Source: Armatimonadota bacterium (lineage in GTDB: Bacteria; Armatimonadota; Fimbriimonadia; Fimbriimonadales; Fimbriimonadaceae). Taken from it: DNA of 6,828 bases. The notes beneath the pieces are model-generated. The model was not told the DNA's origin, searched no databases, and saw only the letters and a list, made by a program, of their open reading frames with translations. Shown in pieces: positions 1 through 5,625 of this stretch (its first letter is position 1; each line of letters starts with the position of its first letter). The translations under genes and the position numbers were made by a program. Where the stretch lies: positions 1 to 6,828 of the forward strand of contig JAEYWW010000354.1 of the NCBI GenBank assembly GCA_023428805.1. The letters run 5' to 3'.

Positions 1-113
1 GTAAGAACCTGGGCAATGCTGCCGCGCTCAATGGAATCGGTGCCGCGGGGGGAGCGATTCTCATCATCTCGTCGATCACTTGGAGCATCCTCGCCTTTCG
101 AAATGGCGATTGA
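1..113 (+). CDS. C-terminal end of an unidentified membrane protein (partial)
   Basis: The window opens inside a reading frame whose first complete codon is at position 3 and which ends with TGA at 111-113. The visible 36 residues begin KNLGNAAALNGIGAAGG and then run into a hydrophobic stretch, AILIISSITWSILAF, before the polar tail RNGD. This looks like a final transmembrane helix with a short positively charged tail, and the small-residue-rich lead-in (Gly/Ala) suits a membrane protein. Too little is present to name a family. The stop lies 44 bp before ispG on the same strand with no visible terminator between them, so the two could be co-transcribed. The reading frame being real is an inference from the clean hydrophobic profile and the position. 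Confidence 0.5.
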   Translation, partial: KNLGNAAALNGIGAAGGAILIISSITWSILAFRNGD

Positions 114-157
114 CCCTCATAGATTCACGCCTGACGACGTAAAATTGAGATAGGCGC

Positions 158-1453
158 ATGAATCTCGACGTGACCTATCCCCGCCGCCAGACGACGCCCT
201 GCAGGGTCGGCCCGATCACGATGGGCAGCGGCCATCCCGTGGTCGTGCAATCCATGATCACGGAGGAGACGCGCAACATCGAGGCCTGCGTCGAGCAGAT
301 TGTCGGCCTGGCGAGAGAAGGCTGCGAGATCGTCCGCGTCACAACCCCTTCACTTGGCGAAGCGGCCTGCCTGGAGGAGATCAAGGCGAAGGTGCGCGAG
401 CAGTACCGCGATGTGCCGATGACCGCCGACGTCCACCACCAGGGAAGCGACATCGCGGTTCTGGCGGCGCAGTATGTCGAGGAAATCCGCGTCAACCCGG
501 GCCTCTTCGTCTTCAAGCGCCACGGCTCCCGCGCCAAGCAGAAGGCGGGCGAGGAAGTCGATATCCGGGGACGGGAAGAAGCCTCGGTCGAGACGCTCCG
601 GCAGGAGCTTGCCTATGATCCGCACGAATGGGCGGATGAGTTGGAGGCGATTGAGGAGAGCTTTGTTCCGGTCATCGAAGCCTGCAAGAAGCACGACCGC
701 GCGATGCGCGTTGGGGTCAATCACGGCTCCTTGAGCGAGCGGCTTTTGGTCACCTATGGCGACACGCCGGAAGGCATGGTGCAGTCCGCCCTCGAATATC
801 TGCGCCTCTGCGAGAAGCATGGCTTCACCAACCTCAACATCAGCGCGAAGGCGAGCCGGGTGCCGATCATGGTAGCGGCGAACAGGCTGATGGTCCAGCG
901 CATGAACGAGGAGGGCATGGCCTATCCTCTGCACCTGGGCGTGACCGAAGCGGGTGACGGTCAGTATGCGCGCGTCAAGTCCACTGCCGGCATCGCCACG
1001 CTGCTCTCGGAGGGCATCGGCGATACGATCCGCGTGAGCCTCAGCGAAGACCCGAAGAACGAGATTCCGGTCTGCTACGAGATCCTCCAGGCTCTCGGCC
1101 TGCGCAAAACCCAGGTCGAATACATCGCCTGCCCGAGCTGCGGCCGCACGAAATTCAACCTGCCGACGGTTCTTCGTGAGGTCCGCGAGGCGACCCGGCA
1201 CCTGGTTGGTTTGGACATCGCCGTGATGGGCTGCATCGTGAATGGACCGGGTGAGATGGCGGATGCAGACTACGGCTACGTCGGCGCGGCGGGCGGAAAG
1301 ATCACCCTCTATCGCAAGCGCGATGTGGTCAAGAACGGCATTCCGCAGGAACAGGGCGTGGCGGAACTGGTCAATCTTTTGAAGGAAGATGGAGTCTGGA
1401 CGGAACCTCCCGCCGGAACGGCCCACGAACTGACCCCGCTGAGCGTCCGATGA
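158..1453 (+). CDS. ispG: 4-hydroxy-3-methylbut-2-enyl diphosphate synthase (IspG/GcpE)
   Basis: This cytosolic iron-sulfur enzyme of the MEP isoprenoid pathway reductively opens 2-C-methyl-D-erythritol 2,4-cyclodiphosphate to HMBPP, the substrate of IspH. The N-terminal TIM-barrel part shows PVVVQSMI (27-34), TADVHHQG (89-96) and RVNPG (111-115). The C-terminal cluster domain shows CPSCGR, with Cys325 and Cys328, and [10 protein letters not shown], with Cys359 and Glu366. These are the three cysteines and one glutamate that bind the [4Fe-4S] cluster in this family, and all are present. The protein has 431 residues, against about 370 for the E. coli enzyme and about 400 for cyanobacterial ones. 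From memory, stretches such as [18 protein letters not shown] and [22 protein letters not shown] resemble the cyanobacterial/plastid, ferredoxin-using type. About 24 extra residues fall between roughly 121 and 160. The start is the first ATG that leaves the family N-terminus intact; only a weak GAGATAGG-like purine run precedes it. The stop overlaps the next start as ATGA. Confidence 0.97.
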   Translation: MNLDVTYPRRQTTPCRVGPITMGSGHPVVVQSMITEETRNIEACVEQIVGLAREGCEIVRVTTPSLGEAACLEEIKAKVREQYRDVPMTADVHHQGSDIAVLAAQYVEEIRVNPGLFVFKRHGSRAKQKAGEEVDIRGREEASVETLRQELAYDPHEWADELEAIEESFVPVIEACKKHDRAMRVGVNHGSLSERLLVTYGDTPEGMVQSALEYLRLCEKHGFTNLNISAKASRVPIMVAANRLMVQRMNEEGMAYPLHLGVTEAGDGQYARVKSTAGIATLLSEGIGDTIRVSLSEDPKNEIPVCYEILQALGLRKTQVEYIACPSCGRTKFNLPTVLREVREATRHLVGLDIAVMGCIVNGPGEMADADYGYVGAAGGKITLYRKRDVVKNGIPQEQGVAELVNLLKEDGVWTEPPAGTAHELTPLSVR

Positions 1454-1746
1454 GCCGGAAGAAGCCGAATCGAGCGGTAAGGCGGTCTTCTGCCGCCAGT
1501 TTCCAGGAGCCAGTTCAGCCTGCGGCTCCCGTTGAAGCCTCGCATTGGGAGCGCAACGCTCCAACGCCCGAGATGCAGAAATGGCTGACGCTGGCTGTCG
1601 CCTCGCTGGTCTTTGGCGTTCTGATCGGCCTGATCGGGTTCTTGATTATCCCGAACCGGATGTATAAGACCATCTTCATGATCGTTGGAGTGTTTGACAT
1701 GCTCGCCGCAACGTTCTTCATGGCGAAGGCTTATCGGGCCAAGTAG
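1450..1746 (+). CDS. Small two-helix membrane protein, function unknown
   Basis: This 98-residue protein starts on the ATG of an ATGA overlap with the ispG stop, which suggests translational coupling and a shared operon. The first 45 residues are polar: a basic start ([12 protein letters not shown]), then a Pro/Ala/Gln-rich linker. Two hydrophobic segments follow, at about 46-67 ([20 protein letters not shown]) and 74-93 ([20 protein letters not shown]), joined by a short IPNRMYK loop, with a basic end (AYRAK). The basic N-terminus and C-terminus suggest both ends lie in the cytoplasm with a tight turn outside. I do not recognise a family. Being coupled to ispG is not by itself evidence of a role in isoprenoid synthesis. 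The exact overlap and the clean hydrophobic profile make a real gene likely. Confidence 0.75.
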   Translation: MSRKKPNRAVRRSSAASFQEPVQPAAPVEASHWERNAPTPEMQKWLTLAVASLVFGVLIGLIGFLIIPNRMYKTIFMIVGVFDMLAATFFMAKAYRAK

Positions 1747-1786
1747 CGGGCATTTCGTTTGTCGTTTTTTGAGGCTGTGATTTTGT

Positions 1787-1848
1787 CTGCAGCCAAGTTG
1801 GATCGTAGGTTGGCGGGTCAAGAGCCTCGCGGGGGCTTGGCCCTCCAG
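1787..1848. repeat. Short palindromic intergenic element, family A copy 1
   Basis: This 62-bp imperfect palindrome begins CTGCAGCCAAG (1787-1797) and ends CTTGG-CC-CTCCAG (1836-1848). The ends pair at about 10 of 11 positions around a 2-nt bulge. Its right part (1812-1848) matches 4549-4585 at 31 of 37 positions with no gaps, including an unbroken GCCTCGCGGG core, so this is a copy of the longer element at 4491-4585. The beginnings also align loosely (CTG-AG, CC-AGTT, AGG). Copy 1 looks like a version with the middle deleted. No reading frame and no transposase are present. It lies between the converging small membrane protein gene and thioredoxin-like gene. A role as a transcript-end structure for the ispG operon is possible but no T-run follows it. 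Confidence 0.65.
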
Positions 1849-1940
1849 ATGTGATGCTTCTGTAGTGGTGCGGGCTTCAGTGATTTGCATCACCTACCCA
1901 GAGCAGGGATGAAGAGTGATCGTTCATTCCCAACTGGCGC

Positions 1941-1975
1941 AAAAAAGTTCCTCCAGACGCAGGCCTGGAGGAACT
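1941..1975 (-). terminator. Intrinsic terminator of the thioredoxin-like gene
   Basis: A perfect 11-bp stem (AGTTCCTCCAG at 1946-1956 with CTGGAGGAACT at 1965-1975) encloses an 8-nt loop. Read on the minus strand it is followed directly by six T residues (1946-1941, the first of them being the last base of the stem). It begins 12 nt past the minus-strand gene's stop, the usual place for a Rho-independent terminator. On the plus strand the hairpin is preceded by A residues and followed by GAGTG, so it should not work well in that direction. Confidence 0.9.
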
Positions 1976-1986
1976 GAGTGCCGAGA

Positions 1987-3183
1987 TCAGCCTTTCTTGG
2001 CTTCCGCGATCAACTGTTCGACATGGTTGCGGAATTCGGCGAAGGTGGAGGGGGAGTAGCCGACTTTGATCTTGTCGACTTTGCCGTTCGGGGCGATCAC
2101 CGTGACGTGTGGAATTCCCGTCACGCCGTGGGCCTCGTAGAATGCGGCGTCGGTGTAGACGATGGGCCAGGGAAGTTCGTGCTTGGCCACGAATTCCTTC
2201 ATCTTCGCGAATTCCTGTTCCTTGGACAGGCCCTTTTCGGCTCCGTAGTAGCCGTAGTAGCGGGTCACGTGAACAACCTCAACGCCCTGGGCTTGGAGGT
2301 CGGCGTAGAGCTTCTTCATGTCGCCAAATGAATTGATGCAGGGGCCGCACCAGTGGGCGAAGAAGTCGACGAGCACCACTTTGCCCTTGTAGGCGTCCCA
2401 GCCCTTCCAGTCGCCGATTGTTTCTTCGGCCTTCAGCACCGGAGCTGTCGCGCCGACCAGGACAAGCTGCGCGCGTTTGGCCTTGAGGCCGCGCTGAGCT
2501 TGGGCATCCGCCTTCGCGATGGCCGCATCCAGAAGATTGACCGCTTCTTCCTTGCGCCCCGCATTGCTCAAGATCGCAACCTTGGCGTCGGTGAGGCTCG
2601 CAGTCGCAGAATTTTTGAGTGAAGCTTGATTGGTCGGGGGATTCTCCGGCATGTCTGCAATCGCTTTGTCGAGCAGCGCCAGAGCTTTGTCGGCATCCAT
2701 CAGCTGGGTCAAATCCTCACCGATGTACGCGGCAAGATAGTAGGAGTGGATCAGTTTGGAATTGTCATCGAATGGTTTGGCCTGCGACCAAAACCGAAAG
2801 GCATCGGTGGTTCCCGCGGCAGTCGCCGCAGAGGACAATCCGAGGATGTTCGCACTGAACGCGGCCTGTGGTTCGGGATTGGAGGTCAGAAACCGATCGA
2901 TCAGGGCTGGAATATCACCCTGCCGCTGTACCTGCTGGCAGATCCGGGCCCAGGAATATGCCTTTTCTGCCGGAACGGTTTTCAGATCGGCTTGGGCGAG
3001 GGCGTCTTCCGCGATCTTTTTCGTGGCGGCGTTGATGGCCGCGAAGTCGGGCTGCTTGCCTTCGGCCTGCGCGGCCTTGGACATTTCCGTCCGCTTTTCG
3101 TTGATCTGCTTCAGCACCGCATCCGGGTCCACATCCGCTCCGAAGCCCAGGAGGGCGACGGTCGCGAGGAGGGCGTTCAACAT
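1987..3183 (-). CDS. Secreted TlpA/ResA-like thioredoxin-fold protein with long helical N-terminal region
   Basis: The 398-residue protein has a C-terminal thioredoxin-like domain at about 243-395. It begins with the GATAPVLKAEE lead-in and KGKVVLVDFFAHWCGPC, so the redox pair is Cys279/Cys282 in a WCGPC motif. The cis-proline motif GIPHV (Pro358) and the APNGKV hairpin follow. This is the AhpC/TSA-Redoxin-TlpA layout, normally used for periplasmic disulfide reduction or cytochrome c maturation. The first 16 residues (MLNALLATVALLGFGA) look like a short signal peptide or anchor, but without the usual basic residues, so export is likely rather than certain. Residues 20-240 are Ala/Lys/Glu-rich and look helical, possibly TPR-like repeats (for instance ADKALALLDKAIADMP and RKEEAVNLLDAAIAKA). 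The start is fixed: an in-frame TGA lies three codons upstream and the next Met is at residue 34. No Shine-Dalgarno sequence is visible. The gene stands alone, with a divergent neighbour and its own terminator. Confidence 0.9.
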   Translation of the reverse strand: MLNALLATVALLGFGADVDPDAVLKQINEKRTEMSKAAQAEGKQPDFAAINAATKKIAEDALAQADLKTVPAEKAYSWARICQQVQRQGDIPALIDRFLTSNPEPQAAFSANILGLSSAATAAGTTDAFRFWSQAKPFDDNSKLIHSYYLAAYIGEDLTQLMDADKALALLDKAIADMPENPPTNQASLKNSATASLTDAKVAILSNAGRKEEAVNLLDAAIAKADAQAQRGLKAKRAQLVLVGATAPVLKAEETIGDWKGWDAYKGKVVLVDFFAHWCGPCINSFGDMKKLYADLQAQGVEVVHVTRYYGYYGAEKGLSKEQEFAKMKEFVAKHELPWPIVYTDAAFYEAHGVTGIPHVTVIAPNGKVDKIKVGYSPSTFAEFRNHVEQLIAEAKKG

Positions 3184-3255
3184 TGCAGTTCAACTTTACC
3201 GCGTTGCCAATCGACCGACCTTCAACAACATTGAAAAAGTAAACTCACGCGGCTC
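3184..3255. promoter_or_regulatory. Divergent intergenic region that should hold both promoters
   Basis: Only 72 bp separate the divergent starts of the thioredoxin-like gene (-) and glyQ (+), so both promoters, or the upstream part of one, must lie here or reach into the coding sequences. TAAACT at 3240-3245 resembles a -10 box for glyQ but has no good -35 at the normal distance. TTGCCA at 3204-3209 could be a -35 but pairs only with the poor AACATT at 3227-3232. For the minus strand, TAAAGT just ahead of the start is a weak -10 candidate. I cannot assign either promoter firmly, and no operator-like palindrome stands out. Confidence 0.4.
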
Positions 3256-4200
3256 ATGTTGACCTTTCGCGAGATGGTGACCCGGCTGGATGCTTATTGG
3301 GAAAGCCAGGGCTGCTCGATCCTCCAGCCATACGACATCGAAGTCGGCGCGGGGACGAAGCACCCGGCGACCGCCCTGCGCGTCCTCGGACCCGATTCGT
3401 GGAATGTCGCCTACGTTCAGCCATCCCGTCGTCCCGCCGACGGCCGATACACGCGCAATCCGATGCGGAGCCAGCGCTACTATCAGTACCAGGTCATCAT
3501 GAAGCCGAGCCCCGAGAACATCGTGGACCTCTACATCGGCTCGCTCGACGCTCTGGGATTCGACACCGACAAGAACGACGTGCGCTTTGTCGAGGACGAC
3601 TGGGAAGACCAGGCCGCAGGCGCGAGCGGAGTGGGCTGGGAGGTCTGGCTCAACGGAACCGAAGTCAGCCAATTCACCTTCTTCCAGCAGATGGGCGGCA
3701 TCGAATGCAACCCGGTCTGCGCCGAAATCACCTACGGCCCCGAGCGCCTCATCCTCATGCTCAACGGCCAGCACTCCTTCTGGGACGGCATGATGTGGGA
3801 CGACAAGCTCTCCTACAAGGATGTGGACTATCAGTTGGAGATGCAGCACAACGTCTACAACTTCGAGGTCGCCTCGACGGAGATGCTGTTCCAGCTTTTC
3901 GAGTTGTATGAGGCCGAATCCAAGCGGGTGATCCAGACGGATGTGAGATGGGATGCAGAGATGGGGATTCTCACCTCATCCGAAGGGGAGAAGGCAGAGG
4001 AAGCCCCCATGCCCCAGGCCCTCATCTATCCCGCCTTCGACCTCGCGCTCAAATGCAGCCACATCTTCAACGTGCTTGATGCCCGCGGCGCGGTGAGCGT
4101 GACGGAGCGGGCGGCCTATATCAACCGCATCCGCGCCCGTGTCCGAGATTGTTGTCTGGCCCAGACGGGGCAGTTGAAGAAGGCTGCAGCCAACCGGTGA
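3256..4200 (+). CDS. glyQ: Glycyl-tRNA synthetase alpha subunit
   Basis: This is the catalytic alpha chain of the bacterial alpha2-beta2 glycyl-tRNA synthetase, a cytosolic class II enzyme that activates glycine with ATP and, with the GlyS beta chain, charges tRNA-Gly. The family signature is nearly continuous: TFREMVTRLDAYWESQGC near the N-terminus, QPSRRPADGRYTRNP (55-69) with RSQRYYQYQV (71-80), GWEVWLNGTEVSQFTFFQQ (127-145), EITYGPERL (157-165) and LDARGAVSVTERAAYINRIR (274-293). The length of 314 is slightly above the E. coli 303. About 20 extra residues, roughly 228-255 and rich in Glu/Ala/Pro, sit ahead of the YPAFDLALKCSHIFN segment. The start gives the expected N-terminus; no Shine-Dalgarno sequence is seen. 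The beta subunit gene glyS, often adjacent in other bacteria, is not downstream here: the gene is followed by 469 bp of repeats. Confidence 0.97.
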   Translation: MLTFREMVTRLDAYWESQGCSILQPYDIEVGAGTKHPATALRVLGPDSWNVAYVQPSRRPADGRYTRNPMRSQRYYQYQVIMKPSPENIVDLYIGSLDALGFDTDKNDVRFVEDDWEDQAAGASGVGWEVWLNGTEVSQFTFFQQMGGIECNPVCAEITYGPERLILMLNGQHSFWDGMMWDDKLSYKDVDYQLEMQHNVYNFEVASTEMLFQLFELYEAESKRVIQTDVRWDAEMGILTSSEGEKAEEAPMPQALIYPAFDLALKCSHIFNVLDARGAVSVTERAAYINRIRARVRDCCLAQTGQLKKAAANR

Positions 4201-4269
4201 GGTTGCACACCCTGGCGCGACCCTCTCTCCAACCCACACACAGGCCCCGTCTTGAATGTTTCTCTCCTA

Positions 4270-4338
4270 AATCGCTTCTCCTTTTACAAAATTTTGTCTC
4301 CCTCACGCAGACAAAATTTTCTTCACGCAGAAGCGATT
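4270..4338. repeat. Nested inverted repeat centred at 4304
   Basis: Two perfect stems lie one inside the other. The inner is AAAATTTTGTCT (4288-4299) with AGACAAAATTTT (4309-4320), 12 bp around a 9-nt loop. The outer is AATCGCTTCT (4270-4279) with AGAAGCGATT (4329-4338), 10 bp. Between them is a symmetric 8 x 8 unpaired region (4280-4287 and 4321-4328). The right arms are the variable halves of the first two units of the 20-bp array, and the left arms sit 20 bp apart as well. As RNA it would form one long two-part hairpin about 70 bp past the glyQ stop and could protect or end that transcript, although the T-run is part of the stem. Confidence 0.85.
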
Positions 4339-4430
4339 AAGTCCACGCAGAGAGGATTTTGGTGACGCAGGCCAGATTTTGGCAAAGCAGAGGTGATTCT
4401 GCTCACGCAGGCGCGATTTTGGCGGCGCAT
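4301..4430. repeat. Tandem array with an exact 20-bp period, six units plus a degenerate end
   Basis: Units begin at 4301, 4321, 4341, 4361, 4381 and 4401, each exactly 20 bp, and a decayed start of a seventh is at 4421. Each unit has a near-constant half ending in ACGCAG (AAGCAG in the fifth, GCGCAT at the end) and a second half made of about four variable bases followed by GATTTT or a close variant (AATTTT, GATTAA, GATTCT). GG commonly follows into the next unit. No indel breaks the phase. A 20-bp period is not a multiple of three, which argues against coding. The unit is too short and too uniform in spacing for a CRISPR array, and no cas gene is nearby. Confidence 0.9.
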
Positions 4431-4490
4431 CGTTTCCATTGAGGAGATCGCGGCAAATATGTGCGAATTGCGGATTGTGTCTGCCTCCCG

Positions 4491-4585
4491 CTGGAGGGCC
4501 GAGTTCCACGAGGCCGTTCGCCCAGTTTTGAGACGTGGACCCGGAGTCGGCGGGACAAGGGCCTCGCGGGAGCTCGGCACTGCAG
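4491..4585. repeat. Palindromic intergenic element, family A copy 2 (longer copy)
   Basis: This 95-bp element has inverted ends. The left arm at 4491-4523 starts CTGGAGGGCCGAGTTCC. The right arm at 4552-4585, read as its complement, starts CTGCAGTGCCGAGCTCCC. Aligned by hand they agree at about 26 of 34 positions with one gap, around a 28-nt centre (4524-4551). The right arm plus three bases before it matches copy 1 (1812-1848) at 31 of 37. The element carries no gene and is of REP/MITE size. Whether the ends are bounded by a target-site duplication is not clear; I see none. Confidence 0.75.
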
Positions 4586-4669
4586 GTTGGGGGAGTGGTC
4601 GGCTTTCGCTTGGAATCATAGCCCCGGCGAGCCGGAGCGTTCCGCTTGTGGCTCTGGTAGCATCTCGCC

Positions 4670-5617
4670 ATGCCCCCAGGAAAGACCCTTGTGACGGGTT
4701 GCGCCGGGCTCATCGGCCACGACTTGGTTCCAGAATTGATCCGCATTCACGGCGCGGAGAATGTGATCGCCAGCGATCTGCGCCAGCCGAGCGGGTTCGG
4801 ATGCGAGATGGCCGCGCTGGATGTGACCGATGCCGCCGCTTTGAAGAAGCTGGTGAGCGACCACAATGTCACGACGATCCATCACCTCGCGGGTCTCCTT
4901 TCGGCGGGCAGCGAGGCGAATCCCGCGCTCGGCTGGAAGGTCAATTTCGAGGGACTCCGCACGGTTCTTGAAGCGGCGAGAGAGAGCAATCTGCGCGTTT
5001 TCTGGCCGAGCTCCATCGCCGCTTTTGGCGAAACGACCCCCAAACACGACGTTCCGCAACGCACAGTTCTCGAGCCCAGCACGATCTACGGCGTGGCGAA
5101 GGTGAGCGGGGAATTGATGTGCCAGTACTACTTCCAAAAGTACGGTGTGGATGTCCGCTCCCTGCGCTATCCGGGGATTCTCGGATGGAAGGGCGAGCCG
5201 GGCGACGGCACGACCGAATACGCGATTCACATCTTCTATGCAGCTCTGCGCGACGGCGCTTATGAGTGCTTCCTCGGCCCCGACGCCCGCCTCCCGATGA
5301 TGTTCATTGACGACACCATCCGGGGAACGATTGAACTGATGGATGCCGATCCGGATCGTCTGACGGTCCGCACCAGCTACAACTTCACCGCCGCCAGCTT
5401 CACCCCCGCCGAAATCGCGGCGGAGATCGCGAAGCGGATGGACTTCAAGATCACCTACAATCCCGACCCGGTCAAACAGGAGATCGCCGAAAGCTGGCCG
5501 CAGACGATTGATGACTCCGACGCCCAGCACGACTGGGATTGGAAGCCGCAGTTCGGGCTCCCGGAGATCGTCGATACAATGCTCGCGAAGGTCGGCGAGA
5601 AATTGTCGGCCGACTAG
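4670..5617 (+). CDS. tdh: L-threonine 3-dehydrogenase, short-chain (SDR/epimerase-like) type
   Basis: This is an NAD-dependent extended-SDR enzyme of 315 residues, predicted to oxidise L-threonine to 2-amino-3-ketobutyrate, which KBL ligase or spontaneous decay then turns into glycine plus acetyl-CoA or into aminoacetone. The Rossmann motif is TGCAGLIG (9-16), with Asp36 at the end of the second strand fitting NAD over NADP. HHLAGLLSAGSEANP (71-85) is typical of this subgroup. The catalytic residues are in WPSS (Ser114/Ser115) and YGVAK (Tyr140, Lys144). The substrate-side motifs SLRYPG (164-169) with GWK (172-174), DARLPMMFIDD (205-215) and SWPQTIDDS (275-283) match the threonine dehydrogenase group rather than UDP-glucose epimerases. 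The N-terminus MPPGKTLVTG is right for the family, and no Shine-Dalgarno sequence is seen. No kbl gene adjoins it. A general NAD-dependent epimerase/dehydratase is the fallback call. Confidence 0.9.
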   Translation: MPPGKTLVTGCAGLIGHDLVPELIRIHGAENVIASDLRQPSGFGCEMAALDVTDAAALKKLVSDHNVTTIHHLAGLLSAGSEANPALGWKVNFEGLRTVLEAARESNLRVFWPSSIAAFGETTPKHDVPQRTVLEPSTIYGVAKVSGELMCQYYFQKYGVDVRSLRYPGILGWKGEPGDGTTEYAIHIFYAALRDGAYECFLGPDARLPMMFIDDTIRGTIELMDADPDRLTVRTSYNFTAASFTPAEIAAEIAKRMDFKITYNPDPVKQEIAESWPQTIDDSDAQHDWDWKPQFGLPEIVDTMLAKVGEKLSAD

Positions 5618-5625
5618 CGTGTTTT

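Larger units (their letters stand above)
4201..4669. other. 469-bp non-coding, repeat-rich gap between glyQ and the threonine dehydrogenase gene
   Basis: No convincing gene lies here on either strand; the open frames on the minus strand read through repeats with a 20-bp period and give low-complexity peptides. From left to right it holds a featureless pyrimidine-rich stretch (4201-4269), a nested inverted repeat (4270-4338), a 20-bp-period array that overlaps the inverted repeat (4301-4430), a short unique spacer (4431-4490), a 95-bp palindromic element (4491-4585) and 84 bp leading to the next start. The last 84 bp should contain a promoter for the downstream gene, but I see no convincing -35/-10 pair. 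Confidence 0.75.

Noticed and set aside
110..145. Promoter for ispG from TTGACC (110-115) and TAAAAT (140-145)
   Set aside because: The two boxes are 24 bp apart, too far for a standard sigma-70 promoter. TAAAAT alone would give a leader of only about six bases, which is possible but unsupported.
350..1564. Long minus-strand open frame of 404 codons opposite ispG
   Set aside because: It lies opposite a certain ispG gene, its peptide is Arg/Ala/Leu/Asp-rich without domain features, and such frames are common opposite GC-rich coding sequence.
1880..1893. Small hairpin GTGAT-TTGC-ATCAC as a terminator or operator
   Set aside because: The stem is only 5 bp with no T-run, and it is as likely by chance in a gap of this size.
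3196..3849. Minus-strand open frame of 217 codons opposite glyQ
   Set aside because: It mirrors the conserved glyQ sequence, runs through the divergent promoter region, and has no recognisable motif.
4301..4430. CRISPR array
   Set aside because: Period is 20 bp with no separate spacers of 25-40 bp, the variable part is only about four bases, and there are no cas genes in the window.
4303..4746. Minus-strand frames through the repeat region (147 and 98 codons)
   Set aside because: Their C-terminal halves are translations of the 20-bp array (repeated SLR/LCV-type peptides); one frame also starts inside the dehydrogenase gene.
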